NCBI GenBank assembly: GCA_934563745.1
Contig: CAKTHE010000017.1
Coordinates: forward strand, 1 to 52,615
Length of the DNA: 52,615 nucleotides
Source: an uncultured Dysosmobacter sp.
GTDB lineage: Bacteria > Bacillota > Clostridia > Oscillospirales > Oscillospiraceae
Direction: 5' to 3'
Below are positions 25,901 to 34,470 of this stretch, one piece after another. The notes beneath the pieces are model-generated. The model ran no database searches, had not been told where the DNA came from, and was given only the letters and a program-made list of their open reading frames with translations. A program made the position numbers and the translations under genes. Numbering within the stretch: position 1 is the stretch's first letter; each line of letters opens with the position of its first letter.

Positions 25901-28900
25901 GGGCAGGTCAGGGTATAGTTCACATTGCTGCTCTGGCGGCTGTTCTTCTCAAAGCGGGCCGTATAAGCGCCGGGCTTCGCGGGATATCCGGTATTCTCTA
26001 TACCCGCCGAATCGCCGATAAGCAGCTCCAAAGCGGGGTACTTGCCGTCGTCGTTCTTCACGAAGCCGTCCGCCTTTTCCCAACCTTCCGCCAGACCGCT
26101 GAAGGAGATCATGCCCCACAGGTCGCCGGCGCTGCCGTCACGATAGGCAAAGGTATAGTCCTCCAGACCAACGACCGCGATGGGCCGGGCCACAATATTG
26201 ACGGTGTAGGTCTTGCCGCCGTCGCTGAACTTCGCCGTACCGACCCAGCCCGCACGGCCCGCGCTGAAGCGGGGCGCTTCGCTGGTGCCTGCGCCGCTGG
26301 GCAGCGTCCAACTGAGCGAACCGGCCTCGAGGTCAGATTCCTGGATGCTGCCGTCCGCCGCGATGGTATACTTCTTAAAGTTGAACTTCTCGCCGTAGAC
26401 ATAGCTGTCCTTCACGACCACGTAGCTGCTGCCGGCGCTGACGCCCTTGGTATAGAACTGCGGCTCGCCGGTGTAGCTCGCAGGCAGGAAGATCTTGCTT
26501 CCGCTGTAGGTCGCGGTGACCTTGTAGATGCTGGCGGCGGCCGGGCTGACGCTCACGCGGGCCTTTCCGTCCGTGCCCACCTCGGCGGTGTAGACGGTCT
26601 CCGTACCGTTGGCATCGGTGAAGATGAAGTTCACCGTGCCGCTGGGCCGGGCGGAGGTGCCGCTGCCCCTGCTCGCCACCGTGGCGGTGAGGTCGCTGCC
26701 GCTGATGGTCAGATCCTTGATCTCGGATGCACGCTGGGCAAAGGTCACGGTGACCTCAGGGGAGTAGGCCGTCACCAGATTCTTGCCCACCAGGGCGTTG
26801 ACCTTGCAGCGATAGACGCCCTCGACGCCCATATCCGGGTACTGGAAGGTCAGGGTTTCGTCCGTTTCCCCGCTGACGTCCTCCCAACTGCGCCCGCTCT
26901 GCTTCTGCCACTGATAGAAGACCTTGGCATTCGCAAACTCCTCGTTGTTCACCAGGGACGCCGTGGTGCTCACCGTGACATCCGGATACGTGGCAAGCTC
27001 CGTCCTGCTGACGGTCACCTGCGGCACGCCGGTCTCGGGCTTGGTGTAGGTGCTGAGAGCCTCGCTGGGGATGCTGGTGTTGGGCTGGGACAGGCCGATG
27101 GTCTGAATGCGGTACTGATAGCCCGTGTCGGGGTCGAGGCCCTCGTTCGTAAACCGATAGTGCTTCACACCGTCGATGACTTCCGTATAGTCGCCGCCCT
27201 CCACGGTGCCGATCTTATAATAGCCGGAGGCGGAGGGAGACTGGAAGTAGCGGTAGATCACGAACCCTGCCGCGCTGCCGGAATAGTCCCATTCCAGCAC
27301 GATCCGGTCGGCGGTGGTCTCCTCCTCGCTGGCACCGAAGTTCTCGGGCAGCAGGGGCGGCTCCACCACGCCGTTGACCAGATAGGTCACAACGGGGTAC
27401 TTGCCCTGGTAAAGGAAGCCCACCAGCTTCCAGCTGAAGCTGTAGCCGTACTGCTTGGCCTGGGTGGGCAGGCCGTTTATCTCGCCGGAGTAGGTGGACC
27501 CGGCGGTGGTGACATGGACCTTGCCCGCGCCGTGGCTGTAGCCCGCGGTGACACCCACGGTGACGCCGCCGACGCCCGCGCCGGCCTTGGCCTCAACTTC
27601 CAGATCGTAGTTGAAGCTGTTCTCCGTCTCGCTGGTCATGGCGATGGACTGGGCAGTGGTATTCTGGCTGCCCTGGCCCACGAGGGAAAAATTGCCGTCA
27701 TAGACCAGCGTCTGGCTGCGGTCATCCGGCAGAGCGCCGACGCTGGCGGCATAGCTGCCGGGATCGCCGACGGTATGGGTCAGCGCAGCCCCCACATCCG
27801 GCAGAATGTCCTGGTAGACCGCCTGGATCTCCGCATACTCCTCCAGAGAGATGGTGCGCACGGAGGGATTATACGGCAGGTTCACCGTCATGGTCTGCTT
27901 CGCGCCGCCGGGCATGGTGGCCTCGTAGACGTAGGTCTCCACCGGCAGGGCATAAAGCACCACGCTGTCCAGGCCCGCCATGGTGGAATACTCCACCTCA
28001 TACTCGATGGAAGAGCTCTGCTGCGTCTCCCAGGTGAAGCTGTTGTTGATGGAAGCCTCCGCCTCCGCGTGGGCCAGCTCCACCCCCAGGATGGAGAAGG
28101 ACTGCTCCCAGCTGGTGTAAGCGCCCACGGAGAAGGAGTTCGTATAGCCCGAGCTGCTGCCGGAGCCGTGGCTGGCGCTGTACGAGGTCTTGGACTCGAT
28201 CATCTGGCTGTCGTCATCGTCATTGGCCAGATCCGCATAATAGGGCGGGGAGGCCAGCACCGCCAGCACCTCGGGGTCTGCATAGGTATAGTAGTGCTTG
28301 CCGGTGTACTGGAGCACGATGGTGTCGTTATCCGTATTGGGCAGGCAGAAGGGAACGGCCCGGGGCGTCATATACGCCTCGCCGTTGACCATGCCGGAAT
28401 AGGAGGGATCGGCGTACTGGTTGTACACATTGCTCACCGTGCGGCTCTGCCCGCTGCCGCCGAAGCTCAGGATGTCGAGATACTGGTTGTCGCGGTAATC
28501 ATAAGCCCAGTTGTTGAAAGTGAAGAAGTCGATATCGCCGTGGCCGTGCAATTTGGAGTCGCTCTCATCCATCCAGATGGGGGTCCGGCTGACGCCGACG
28601 ACCTCCTGGCCATTGCCGGTGAAGTCCGCCGCCCGGGCGCCCCATTCGACAAAGAAGAGCCCTTTATTGATTGGAGAGTTCGTATTGTTGTTGTACTGGA
28701 ACATATTGGCATCCTTATCCACCAGATCCAGCACCTCAATGCCGCCGGTGCCGTACCGGAGGATAATGCTGTCCATGTAGATGCAGGGGCCTTCCCCGAT
28801 GCCATAGAATTTGCCCACGGTCAGGTTGGCCGCCGTGTAGGGCAGGCTCGTATAGTCTTTATCATTGGTCTGGGTGAGGTTGGGCCAGCTGCCATCCGTG

Positions 28901-30108
28901 GGGTTCACGTTCTGGGCGGCCAGCCGTTCGAAGCCCGTGCCGTTCCAGCCGTAGATGGCAAGATACCGGGCGTCCCGGTTGGTGGTACTGCTGCTGCCGC
29001 CCACGATCAGTTCATTGCGGCCGTCGTTGTCCACGTCCCCGGCGGTCAGGCCCGCCCGGTACACCGTCCCCAGGGACAGCTCATAGCTGCGGGTCATCAT
29101 CTGGCCGTTGTCCGCGCCCATGAGCACCACGGCCTGGCTGGCGGCGTTTTTATCGCTGCCGTACTTATAGTAGCCGTAGGAGATGGCCAGATCGTCGATG
29201 CCGTCCTTGTCGATGTCCGCCGCCGCCAGGCTCACCATATTGGGAACCAGGCCGTCGGTCTTGGGCAGGTCGCGCGTCCACGCCTTCTGCCAGTTGCTGT
29301 TCGTCAGGAACGCGTCGCCGGAGGTTTTCTGCAGCTTCCAGACGGTGACGGCGGGGGTCCGGTAATTGCCGTCATACACGGCGATCTCGTCGATGCCGTC
29401 GCCGTCAAAGTCGCCCACGGCCAGATCCAGATAGTTATAGGGCGTGTAAGGATCCGTGAAGTGGTTGTCCTTTTTGTCATCGTTGTTTCCGACGGCGCCG
29501 AAGAGCCCGCTAATAGTACTTCCCATATACCGATTGTTCACCGGATCTCCGGTGTAGAGACACAGATGGTTGGTGTATGAACTTTTATACCGGCTAAAGT
29601 AGGTAAGAATGGCTACGTCCTTCTTCAGACCATTGTTGTCCGTGGAGAAGTTGCCCTCCACGGTCAGCACGGCGTCGCCGGAGAGCTTGGGGTCTTTGGA
29701 AGTGGCGCTCTGAAAGAAATCGCTGAGACTGCCTCCGGTAGCCGTGCCGTTGCCAACAAGAGACACGGCGGACTGGGGGTCTTGATCGCTTTTGCCGTCC
29801 TTATGGTTGCTGTTTGCGTTCAATACAAACAGCTCATCCACCTCCGCCAGGGTGGCGAAGGTCTTGCCGAAGGGGGTGCCCGTAATGCCCTCCTCCTGCT
29901 CATAGCCCTCCGGGGCCTTGGTGTCGAAGCCCAGGGCATCAAACACGGTGCGGCTGGCATCGCTGCTGCCGGTCTGGGCGGCAAAGGCTGCCGTGGGAAC
30001 CAGGCTCAGGCACAGCAAAAGCGCCAGAACACCGGACACGATCCGCTTTCCCGGCCGCCGGAGTGCCGGAGCATGGGCCCCGGCCCATGCCGTGATTCGT
30101 TGCTTCAT
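22948..30108 (-). CDS. Giant secreted SLH-anchored multidomain surface protein
   Basis: A 2386-residue protein. A signal peptide (about 1-43, ending AFA) leads to FG-GAP/VCBS-like repeats with calcium-type loops (DFDGDGIDE near 235, DIDKDGIDD near 300, DVDNDGRNE near 355), so probably a beta-propeller. Two Gly/Ser/Thr-rich amphipathic beta regions follow (about 637-735 and 795-880), then a fibronectin III domain (920-1015), Ig-like domains (1030-1235), an MBG-like part (1236-1416), InlB B-type repeats (GWxFxGW near 1560, GYKFGGW near 1726, GYSFDGW near 2071), a Gly/Ser linker near 2115 and three SLH domains (about 2210-2384) that bind pyruvylated wall polymer. AAAGGAGG precedes the ATG. Function unknown; adhesin or toxin-like roles are inference. 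Confidence 0.88.
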   Translation of the reverse strand: MKQRITAWAGAHAPALRRPGKRIVSGVLALLLCLSLVPTAAFAAQTGSSDASRTVFDALGFDTKAPEGYEQEEGITGTPFGKTFATLAEVDELFVLNANSNHKDGKSDQDPQSAVSLVGNGTATGGSLSDFFQSATSKDPKLSGDAVLTVEGNFSTDNNGLKKDVAILTYFSRYKSSYTNHLCLYTGDPVNNRYMGSTISGLFGAVGNNDDKKDNHFTDPYTPYNYLDLAVGDFDGDGIDEIAVYDGNYRTPAVTVWKLQKTSGDAFLTNSNWQKAWTRDLPKTDGLVPNMVSLAAADIDKDGIDDLAISYGYYKYGSDKNAASQAVVLMGADNGQMMTRSYELSLGTVYRAGLTAGDVDNDGRNELIVGGSSSTTNRDARYLAIYGWNGTGFERLAAQNVNPTDGSWPNLTQTNDKDYTSLPYTAANLTVGKFYGIGEGPCIYMDSIILRYGTGGIEVLDLVDKDANMFQYNNNTNSPINKGLFFVEWGARAADFTGNGQEVVGVSRTPIWMDESDSKLHGHGDIDFFTFNNWAYDYRDNQYLDILSFGGSGQSRTVSNVYNQYADPSYSGMVNGEAYMTPRAVPFCLPNTDNDTIVLQYTGKHYYTYADPEVLAVLASPPYYADLANDDDDSQMIESKTSYSASHGSGSSSGYTNSFSVGAYTSWEQSFSILGVELAHAEAEASINNSFTWETQQSSSIEYEVEYSTMAGLDSVVLYALPVETYVYEATMPGGAKQTMTVNLPYNPSVRTISLEEYAEIQAVYQDILPDVGAALTHTVGDPGSYAASVGALPDDRSQTLVYDGNFSLVGQGSQNTTAQSIAMTSETENSFNYDLEVEAKAGAGVGGVTVGVTAGYSHGAGKVHVTTAGSTYSGEINGLPTQAKQYGYSFSWKLVGFLYQGKYPVVTYLVNGVVEPPLLPENFGASEEETTADRIVLEWDYSGSAAGFVIYRYFQSPSASGYYKIGTVEGGDYTEVIDGVKHYRFTNEGLDPDTGYQYRIQTIGLSQPNTSIPSEALSTYTKPETGVPQVTVSRTELATYPDVTVSTTASLVNNEEFANAKVFYQWQKQSGRSWEDVSGETDETLTFQYPDMGVEGVYRCKVNALVGKNLVTAYSPEVTVTFAQRASEIKDLTISGSDLTATVASRGSGTSARPSGTVNFIFTDANGTETVYTAEVGTDGKARVSVSPAAASIYKVTATYSGSKIFLPASYTGEPQFYTKGVSAGSSYVVVKDSYVYGEKFNFKKYTIAADGSIQESDLEAGSLSWTLPSGAGTSEAPRFSAGRAGWVGTAKFSDGGKTYTVNIVARPIAVVGLEDYTFAYRDGSAGDLWGMISFSGLAEGWEKADGFVKNDDGKYPALELLIGDSAGIENTGYPAKPGAYTARFEKNSRQSSNVNYTLTCPTVKLIMTGRTYPVKAGLYRPDTQSTWGSVSISYPENVTSAAVGQTIIFKATPNPGYSVARWWRGTKADGSSFIVIDDSEGLETLTMTQIKGDIYDGKEQNQGLDVRVEFQKKSSTLTYFVDPDETAGTVTTDNKYFHNGKAFSPGVSITFTAAASEGWHFAGWEYYEDGQTVVYGTDSTYTVTMPANNVKLYARFERDSYTLILGEGLAAYDKNGTAIADLTAIPGDTEVTVKPAAGYELNEEAQWLFSGEALDPQPTGGEYTFVMTADASVSANVTAKIFTVALNSEGLAGGTAGLSGVTEDGTATAGTQVTFTAQPFRGYKFGGWKDTTTASIVSTDARYSFPVSSDVTLTPVFAAQQGKTFTVDEGISWTITKDGAAVETDTALLYPGETLTLTANPSSGLTVQGWTVNGVYSAKYDKSLAYDYNELDDSNSFAVTFEPITYFTVTAKGRNLGISADGDYSSTISSDMVVSRIGAGSTVTVSYSDPYGNLYAKVWHVKDSDGNPVLDYTAVSRTLVIEDLSQDLEVTVETGNIDEDLDFFEITADNVSVICDVTLSGTYEKTNDGKRLFAKGSSVTLTASLDPKYADSFWISGGTFGDVELTEKDGVWTGTIENLQSDVEYTIEIGKYYEISFDLNYEGATTTYPSVRTGKDGKLAADSLPTPTREGYSFDGWFDNGAANAGKLITADHMFTGGLTLYAHWTQKSSGGNGGSGGGGGISIPATHPVTPIQPDNGSVSIDKKEAAKGDTVTIIVQPDEGYQIDLVTVTDKDGKEIPVKDLGGGKYSFTMPDGKVEIRSFFKKTGSVTFADVSAEAYYAEAVAWAAEQGVTGGIGNDLFGPDRLCTRAQMVTFLWRSAGSPEPSGTTQPFADVSADAYYYQAVAWAVEQGITQGTGPAAFSPDRTVTRGQTVTFLHRMAGTPAAAEGSAFADVPAGAYYAEAVAWAVEQGITRGTGAAAFEPDRPCSRAQIVTFLYRQSKAN

Positions 30109-30137
30109 GCGTGAGTTCCTCCTTTTGTTGTGGGCTT

Positions 30138-30389
30138 TTATAAGCCGTTGGCGAATTGATTGACCTCATATTCCGCCAGGTCGTAGGGATAGCCTTCCGC
30201 ATCCGTCCAGCGTATGGTATATCCATCCGTCACGGCGGAGCGCCAGACCGTTTCATCCCGCAGGGCCGCGAAACGCGGGCTTTTCAGTTTGGGCCGCATG
30301 TTCAGCAGCGTGGCGCTGCCGCTGGTCCAGTCCACCCGCAAAATATAGTCCCCTTGCGCCGCTACAGACTTGATGGGAGGCCCTGACAT
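30138..30389 (-). CDS. Small DUF2442-like protein
   Basis: An 83-residue protein with the DUF2442 pattern: GDYILRVDWTSGSATLLNMRP, then FAALRDETVWRSAV and a final DLAEYEV. This family is small, soluble and of unknown function, often near toxin-antitoxin or mobile genes. I prefer the ATG at 30389 (GG-rich site 10 bases before) to one four codons earlier. It lies 29 bases upstream of the giant gene on the same strand, so the two may be co-transcribed. Confidence 0.6.
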   Translation of the reverse strand: MSGPPIKSVAAQGDYILRVDWTSGSATLLNMRPKLKSPRFAALRDETVWRSAVTDGYTIRWTDAEGYPYDLAEYEVNQFANGL

Positions 30390-30551
30390 CCAAATCACCA
30401 TCCTTTCCCACTGAATATAGACTTCTGCTGTATAATTTTACTATACCGGCCCACCCCGAAAACGGTAGGGTAATGATTACCCCAATTCCGGCGGCTGCTC
30501 CTATCTTTTGGGTACAAATCCCGTTCATTCCCGCAAAATCCAAGCATATAA

Positions 30552-30600
30552 AAAACAACCGGCCAGTCTTCCCCTTTGGGGCCGACCGGCCGGTTGTTTT
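30552..30600 (-). terminator. Terminator of the dusB-sigma-anti-sigma operon
   Basis: A 13-bp perfect stem (30552-30564 with 30588-30600), extended inward by more pairing, with six T residues on the minus strand, 20 bases after the anti-sigma stop. Confidence 0.85.
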
Positions 30601-30620
30601 CTTGTTTCCTCATTCGGTTT

Positions 30621-31403
30621 TCAGGGAGCTGCTTCCTCCAGCACCACCAGAACCCCGTCTGCATCGGTCCCGGCTCCGTCCGGGTCCTCCGTCGGAGCCG
30701 ACGGATACAGCGCCCGGATTTGTTCCAGCGTGTCGCCCGGCAGCAGATAGACCGCCGCGCCGTCTTCCCGGACGGAAGGCGTCTGCTCCTTCAGGCGGGC
30801 GCACAGCGCCTCCGGCAACTGCTCCGCCTCCGCCGCGGTCAGCGTCACGGAGGCCGGACGCGCCGCGTCCTCTTTCACCGGTCCCTGCTCCATCCGCATC
30901 TTGGCGCTGGCGGAGGGATCCTCCTGCCCCTGGGCCATCTGGGGCGACACCGGTGCGCTCTGTCCCGCCCCGGCATTTTCAAAATTATCCGGGCGTGCCG
31001 CTTCATCCGCCGCGCTTGCAGCGGCGGAATAGGACTGGACCGTCAGTGCTTCCCCGCTGCCGGCCCCCGTTGCGCCGTTCTCGTTCGCCTGCATCCGCCC
31101 AAGGCCCACCGCAAGCACCAGGCAGGCCGCCAGTGGGACCAGTACCGCGCCCCAGCGCTGCCGGCGGCGGGTCGGGCGCGCCTCCTCCCGGATCGCCGCG
31201 CAGATTCCGTCGGCCAGCCCCTCCGGCAGCTCGGTCTCCTCCAGCTCCGGGAAGCCCTCCCGCAGCTGCCGCAGCGTGCGTGCATAAGCCCGGCAGGCCG
31301 GGCATACCGCCAGATGCGCCTGCAGTCGGGCACATTCCTCCGGCGTCGCCTCTCCGTCCAGTTCGGCGTTGAGCAGCTCTTCATATTCCTTGCAGCAGTT
31401 CAT
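30621..31403 (-). CDS. Zinc-finger anti-sigma factor
   Basis: A 260-residue single-pass membrane protein. Residues 1-45 hold the anti-sigma zinc finger (CxxHxxxCxxC type: HLAVCPAC with an upstream Cys), which would bind the ECF factor encoded just before it. A hydrophobic helix lies at about 84-101. The outer 155 residues are low-complexity, then a folded part (about 200-260: VTLTAAEAEQLPEALCARL) of no family I recognise. Its ATG overlaps the sigma stop by 4 bases. Presumably it holds the sigma factor at the membrane until an envelope signal triggers release. Confidence 0.85.
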   Translation of the reverse strand: MNCCKEYEELLNAELDGEATPEECARLQAHLAVCPACRAYARTLRQLREGFPELEETELPEGLADGICAAIREEARPTRRRQRWGAVLVPLAACLVLAVGLGRMQANENGATGAGSGEALTVQSYSAAASAADEAARPDNFENAGAGQSAPVSPQMAQGQEDPSASAKMRMEQGPVKEDAARPASVTLTAAEAEQLPEALCARLKEQTPSVREDGAAVYLLPGDTLEQIRALYPSAPTEDPDGAGTDADGVLVVLEEAAP

Positions 31404-32017
31404 GAGCGCCCCTCCTTCTTTACCGGTTCAGACGGATGCTTTCCGGAAAAGTTCCCATCGGCGCATAAAAACCTGCTCAGCTGCCGCCGCCCCCGGCTGA
31501 TCCGGGACTTTACCGTGCCCAGATCCAGCTCCAGCGTCCGGGCGATCTCGTCATAGCTGAGCTGGTGCATCTCCCGCAGGACCAGCACCTCCCGGTACTC
31601 GGGGGTAAGCGTCTCCAGCCCCCTGCGGACCGCCTCCCGCAGCTCCTGCCGCTCCAAAAGCTCCTGCGGACCGGCCGCCCGGTCCGGCAGCTCCATAAAA
31701 AGGTCCTCATCATCCAGCGACGGGCCGGCCGCCGCGCGATGGCGCTTTTCCCGCCGCAGCAGGTCCAAACTGGCGTTTCGGGTCAGACGATAAAGCCAGC
31801 TGGAAAAGCTGGCCTCGCCGCGAAAGTCCGGCAGCCCCCGCCAGGCGGAAAAGAAAGCCTCCTGCACCGCCTCGGCCGCATCCTGCGGGTCCCCGCACAG
31901 CGCCAGTGCCCATGCGTAGGTTCGCTTTTCATAGGCGCGCACCAGCGCCTCAAAGGCATCCGGGTCCCCCCTCTGCGCAGCGGCAACCCAGCGCTCTTCC
32001 TGCGAAAAAAGCTTCAT
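31400..32017 (-). CDS. ECF RNA polymerase sigma factor
   Basis: A 205-residue SigW/RpoE-type factor. Region 2: [19 protein letters not shown] and [21 protein letters not shown]; region 4: [23 protein letters not shown] and the helix-turn-helix [20 protein letters not shown]. The acidic linker (about 95-120) is longer than usual. Its ATG overlaps the dusB stop by 4 bases and its stop overlaps the anti-sigma ATG, so three genes are translationally linked. Which genes it reads is not visible; I saw no matching promoter pair nearby. Confidence 0.9.
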   Translation of the reverse strand: MKLFSQEERWVAAAQRGDPDAFEALVRAYEKRTYAWALALCGDPQDAAEAVQEAFFSAWRGLPDFRGEASFSSWLYRLTRNASLDLLRREKRHRAAAGPSLDDEDLFMELPDRAAGPQELLERQELREAVRRGLETLTPEYREVLVLREMHQLSYDEIARTLELDLGTVKSRISRGRRQLSRFLCADGNFSGKHPSEPVKKEGRS

Positions 32018-32982
32018 TTGAGATCCCGTTTAATTCCTTTCGTGATTCGGTAAACATCTTCCAGCGTGTTCATCTGCACGATCTGCTCTTTATAATAGCC
32101 CGCATGGGGAACGCCCTTGAGATACCAGCAGTAATGCCGCCGTGCCTCCAGCACGGCCACCCGTTCACCCCGGGCCGCGGCCGTCTGCTCGATCTGGCGG
32201 ACCACCGTGTCGCAGCGCTCCGCCAGCGGCGGCAGCGGCGGGATCGGCTCGCCCGCAAGGGCGGCCCGCGCCTGGGCAAACAGCCAGGGATTTCCGAAGC
32301 AGCCCCGGCCGATCATGGCCATGTCCGCCCCGGTCACCCGGAGGATCCGCACCGCATCCTCCGGTTTAAAAATATCTCCGTTGGCGATGACCGGAATGGA
32401 AAGTGCCTCTTTCACCGCACGAATGCAGTTCCAGTCCGCCTGACCGCTGTACATCTGGGCCCGGGTCCGGCCGTGCACCGTCACCGCACTGACACCGGCC
32501 TGCTCCAGCATGCGCGCCAGCTCCACACAGTTGCAGCTGCCAAGATCCCAGCCCCGGCGGATCTTGGCCGTCACCGGGACCGGCGACGCCTTCACCACCG
32601 CCTCGGCAATCCGGGCCGCCTTCTCCGGGTCCTTCATCAGGGCGGATCCGTCTCCGTTGTTTACGATCTTCCCCATGGGACAGCCCATATTCAGATCCAC
32701 CACGTCCGCCCCGGAAAGCTCCTGCGCGATCTGGGCCGCCTCTGCCATGCAGACCGGATCGCTTCCGAAGATCTGCACGGCAAATGGCCCCTCCCCAGGG
32801 AAGGGCTGCAGCAGCGTGCGGGTCTTCCGGTCCTGATAGCAAAGTGCCTTGGACGAGATCAGTTCCGTGCAGGTATAGCCCGCCCCCTGCTCGGCGCAGA
32901 TCTGACGGAAGGCAGCGTCGGTCACGCCTGCCATAGGGGCCAGCGCCAACTGAGTGGAAAGGGTAACGGAACCGATCTGCAT
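32014..32982 (-). CDS. dusB: tRNA-dihydrouridine synthase
   Basis: A 322-residue FMN enzyme that reduces uridines in the tRNA D loop. The TIM-barrel N-terminus begins [27 protein letters not shown] holds the catalytic Cys101; a C-terminal helical domain binds tRNA. The ATG at 32982 follows AAGGAGC; the frame continues upstream without a binding site. Unusually, it is the first gene of an operon with an ECF sigma and its anti-sigma. Confidence 0.93.
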   Translation of the reverse strand: MQIGSVTLSTQLALAPMAGVTDAAFRQICAEQGAGYTCTELISSKALCYQDRKTRTLLQPFPGEGPFAVQIFGSDPVCMAEAAQIAQELSGADVVDLNMGCPMGKIVNNGDGSALMKDPEKAARIAEAVVKASPVPVTAKIRRGWDLGSCNCVELARMLEQAGVSAVTVHGRTRAQMYSGQADWNCIRAVKEALSIPVIANGDIFKPEDAVRILRVTGADMAMIGRGCFGNPWLFAQARAALAGEPIPPLPPLAERCDTVVRQIEQTAAARGERVAVLEARRHYCWYLKGVPHAGYYKEQIVQMNTLEDVYRITKGIKRDLK

Positions 32983-33052
32983 GGTAGTGCTCCTTTTTTG
33001 GAAGTGATTCCGCGGCTTCGGACGTCGCCGGAACGCGGCCGCGGTTTTGTTC

Positions 33053-33081
33053 AGCATAGCACACCCTGCGGAAAAAGTCCA
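33053..33081 (-). promoter_or_regulatory. dusB promoter
   Basis: On the minus strand TGGACT (33081-33076), a 17-bp spacer and TATGCT (33058-33053). Confidence 0.55.
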
Positions 33082-33181
33082 TGCGCATCCGCCTGCTTTT
33101 CACGGCTTCAGACACCGGGCCAAACCAGAGCGGAAGGGTTCCGCAAACAGGCGGAAAGCTGCAGAAATTATAACATTTCCC

Positions 33182-33209
33182 TTGACATTTGCATGGAATC
33201 CTGTATAAT
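33182..33209 (+). promoter_or_regulatory. rpsF promoter
   Basis: TTGACA (33182-33187), a 16-bp spacer and TATAAT (33204-33209). About 70 bases of leader follow with a small hairpin near 33242-33260. I cannot recognise the S6:S18-binding leader motif with confidence. Confidence 0.8.
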
Positions 33210-33286
33210 AATAGGGCTTGCAGTATGCAGGCAAATCCTTGCTCTCATGAAAGATGAGGGCCATTTGTCCAAAAGGAGGTGCAAAC

Positions 33287-33583
33287 ATGGCAAAGATTTC
33301 TGCCAATTATGAGGTCGTTTATATCATCGACCCTGCACAGGGAGAGGAAGGCATCGCCGCTCTGGTGGCTAACTTCAAGGCCCTGGCCGAGCAGAATGGT
33401 TCCGCTGTCGAGGTGGAAGAGTGGGGTACCCGCAAGCTGGCTTATCCCATCAACTACAAGAACGAAGGCTACTACGTTCTGATGACTTTCACCAGCGAAC
33501 CGGCATTCCCCCGCGAGCTGGATCGTAAGCTGCGTATTACCGACGGCATCATGCGTTCCCTGATCGTCTGCAAGGGCGAGTAA
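33287..33583 (+). CDS. rpsF: 30S ribosomal protein S6
   Basis: A 98-residue ribosomal protein with the family landmarks YEVVYIIDPAQGEE, WGTRKLAYPINYKNEGYYVL and the C-terminal LRITDGIMRSLIV. The ATG at 33287 is preceded by AAAGGAGGT. The order rpsF-ssb-rpsR is the usual bacterial arrangement. Confidence 0.97.
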   Translation: MAKISANYEVVYIIDPAQGEEGIAALVANFKALAEQNGSAVEVEEWGTRKLAYPINYKNEGYYVLMTFTSEPAFPRELDRKLRITDGIMRSLIVCKGE

Positions 33584-33598
33584 GAAGAGGAGCCTATC

Positions 33599-34054
33599 AT
33601 GCTGAATAAAATCATGATCATGGGTCGTTTGACCCGGGATCCCGAACTGCGCCGCACCCAAAGCGGCACCCCCGTCACGTCCTTTTCCCTTGCGGTGGAC
33701 CGGGACTTCAAGTCCCAGTCCGGCGAGAAGGAAACCGATTTTATCGACGTGGTGGCCTGGCGTTCCACGGCGGAATTCGTCAGCAAGTACTTCACCAAGG
33801 GCCGCATGGCCGTGGTAGAGGGCCGGCTGCAGATCCGCGACTGGACCGACAAGGACGGCGGCAAACGCCGCAGCGCCGAAGTCGTGGCGGACAATGTTTA
33901 TTTCGGTGATTCCCGGCGGGACAATGCGGACAGCTCCTATGGGTCCGCCCCCGCATACGGCGCTCCCGCCGCCGGCCGCAGTGCCGCTCCGGCAGAGCGC
34001 GGTTATTCCGACTTTTCCGAGATCGGCGAGGAAGACGGCGAGCTGCCCTTCTGA
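33599..34054 (+). CDS. ssb: Single-stranded DNA-binding protein
   Basis: A 151-residue SSB. The OB fold occupies about 1-105 (MIMGRLTRDPELRRTQSGT, FIDVVAWRSTAEFVSKYF, GRLQIRDWTDKDG), followed by a Gly/Ala/Ser-rich linker and the acidic tip EEDGELPF that recruits repair and replication proteins. It lies 15 bases after rpsF. Confidence 0.97.
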   Translation: MLNKIMIMGRLTRDPELRRTQSGTPVTSFSLAVDRDFKSQSGEKETDFIDVVAWRSTAEFVSKYFTKGRMAVVEGRLQIRDWTDKDGGKRRSAEVVADNVYFGDSRRDNADSSYGSAPAYGAPAAGRSAAPAERGYSDFSEIGEEDGELPF

Positions 34055-34098
34055 GCACGGAACAGTCTCCGAAAAATTTATAAAGGAGGAACCTCTTC

Positions 34099-34350
34099 AT
34101 GGCTATGGATCGTGAGTCCAGACCCGCCCGTCCGATGCGCGGCAAGCGCCGTAAGGTTTGCCAGTTCTGCGTCGACAAGTGCGAGTTCATTGATTATAAG
34201 GACGCCGCTAAGCTGCGCCGCTTTGTTTCCGAGCGTTCCAAGATTCTGCCCCGCAGAACCACCGGCACCTGCGCCATGCATCAGCGTCAGCTGACCGAGG
34301 CCATCAAGCGTGCCCGTCAGATCGCTCTGCTGCCCTACGTGACCGACTAA
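34099..34350 (+). CDS. rpsR: 30S ribosomal protein S18
   Basis: An 83-residue basic protein; [24 protein letters not shown] and [26 protein letters not shown] define S18. CQFC with a further Cys suggests the zinc-binding form. AAAGGAGG precedes the ATG. Last gene of the rpsF operon. Confidence 0.97.
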   Translation: MAMDRESRPARPMRGKRRKVCQFCVDKCEFIDYKDAAKLRRFVSERSKILPRRTTGTCAMHQRQLTEAIKRARQIALLPYVTD

Positions 34351-34358
34351 TCTGTAAG

Positions 34359-34394
34359 AATCCGTCCGTCTCAAAAGAGACGGGCGGATTTTTT
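34359..34394 (+). terminator. rpsR terminator
   Basis: A 14-bp stem with one G-T pair (34359-34372 with 34377-34390), AAAA loop and six T residues. Confidence 0.9.
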
Positions 34395-34410
34395 CTTATG
34401 TCTGCGGGGC

Positions 34411-34440
34411 TTGCCGCCGTGCCGGGCCGTATGGTAAAAT
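34411..34440 (+). promoter_or_regulatory. Promoter of the PNPOx-fold gene
   Basis: TTGCCG (34411-34416), an 18-bp spacer and TAAAAT (34435-34440). Confidence 0.45.
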
Positions 34441-34470
34441 AAAAAAATTATGAAAACGGAGGGGATCTTT

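Noticed and set aside
22924..29580. A 2218-codon open frame on the plus strand
   Set aside because: It is exactly antisense to the giant SLH protein, whose domains, signal peptide and binding site are clear. High GC and codon bias keep the opposite strand free of stops; its translation has no recognisable domain.
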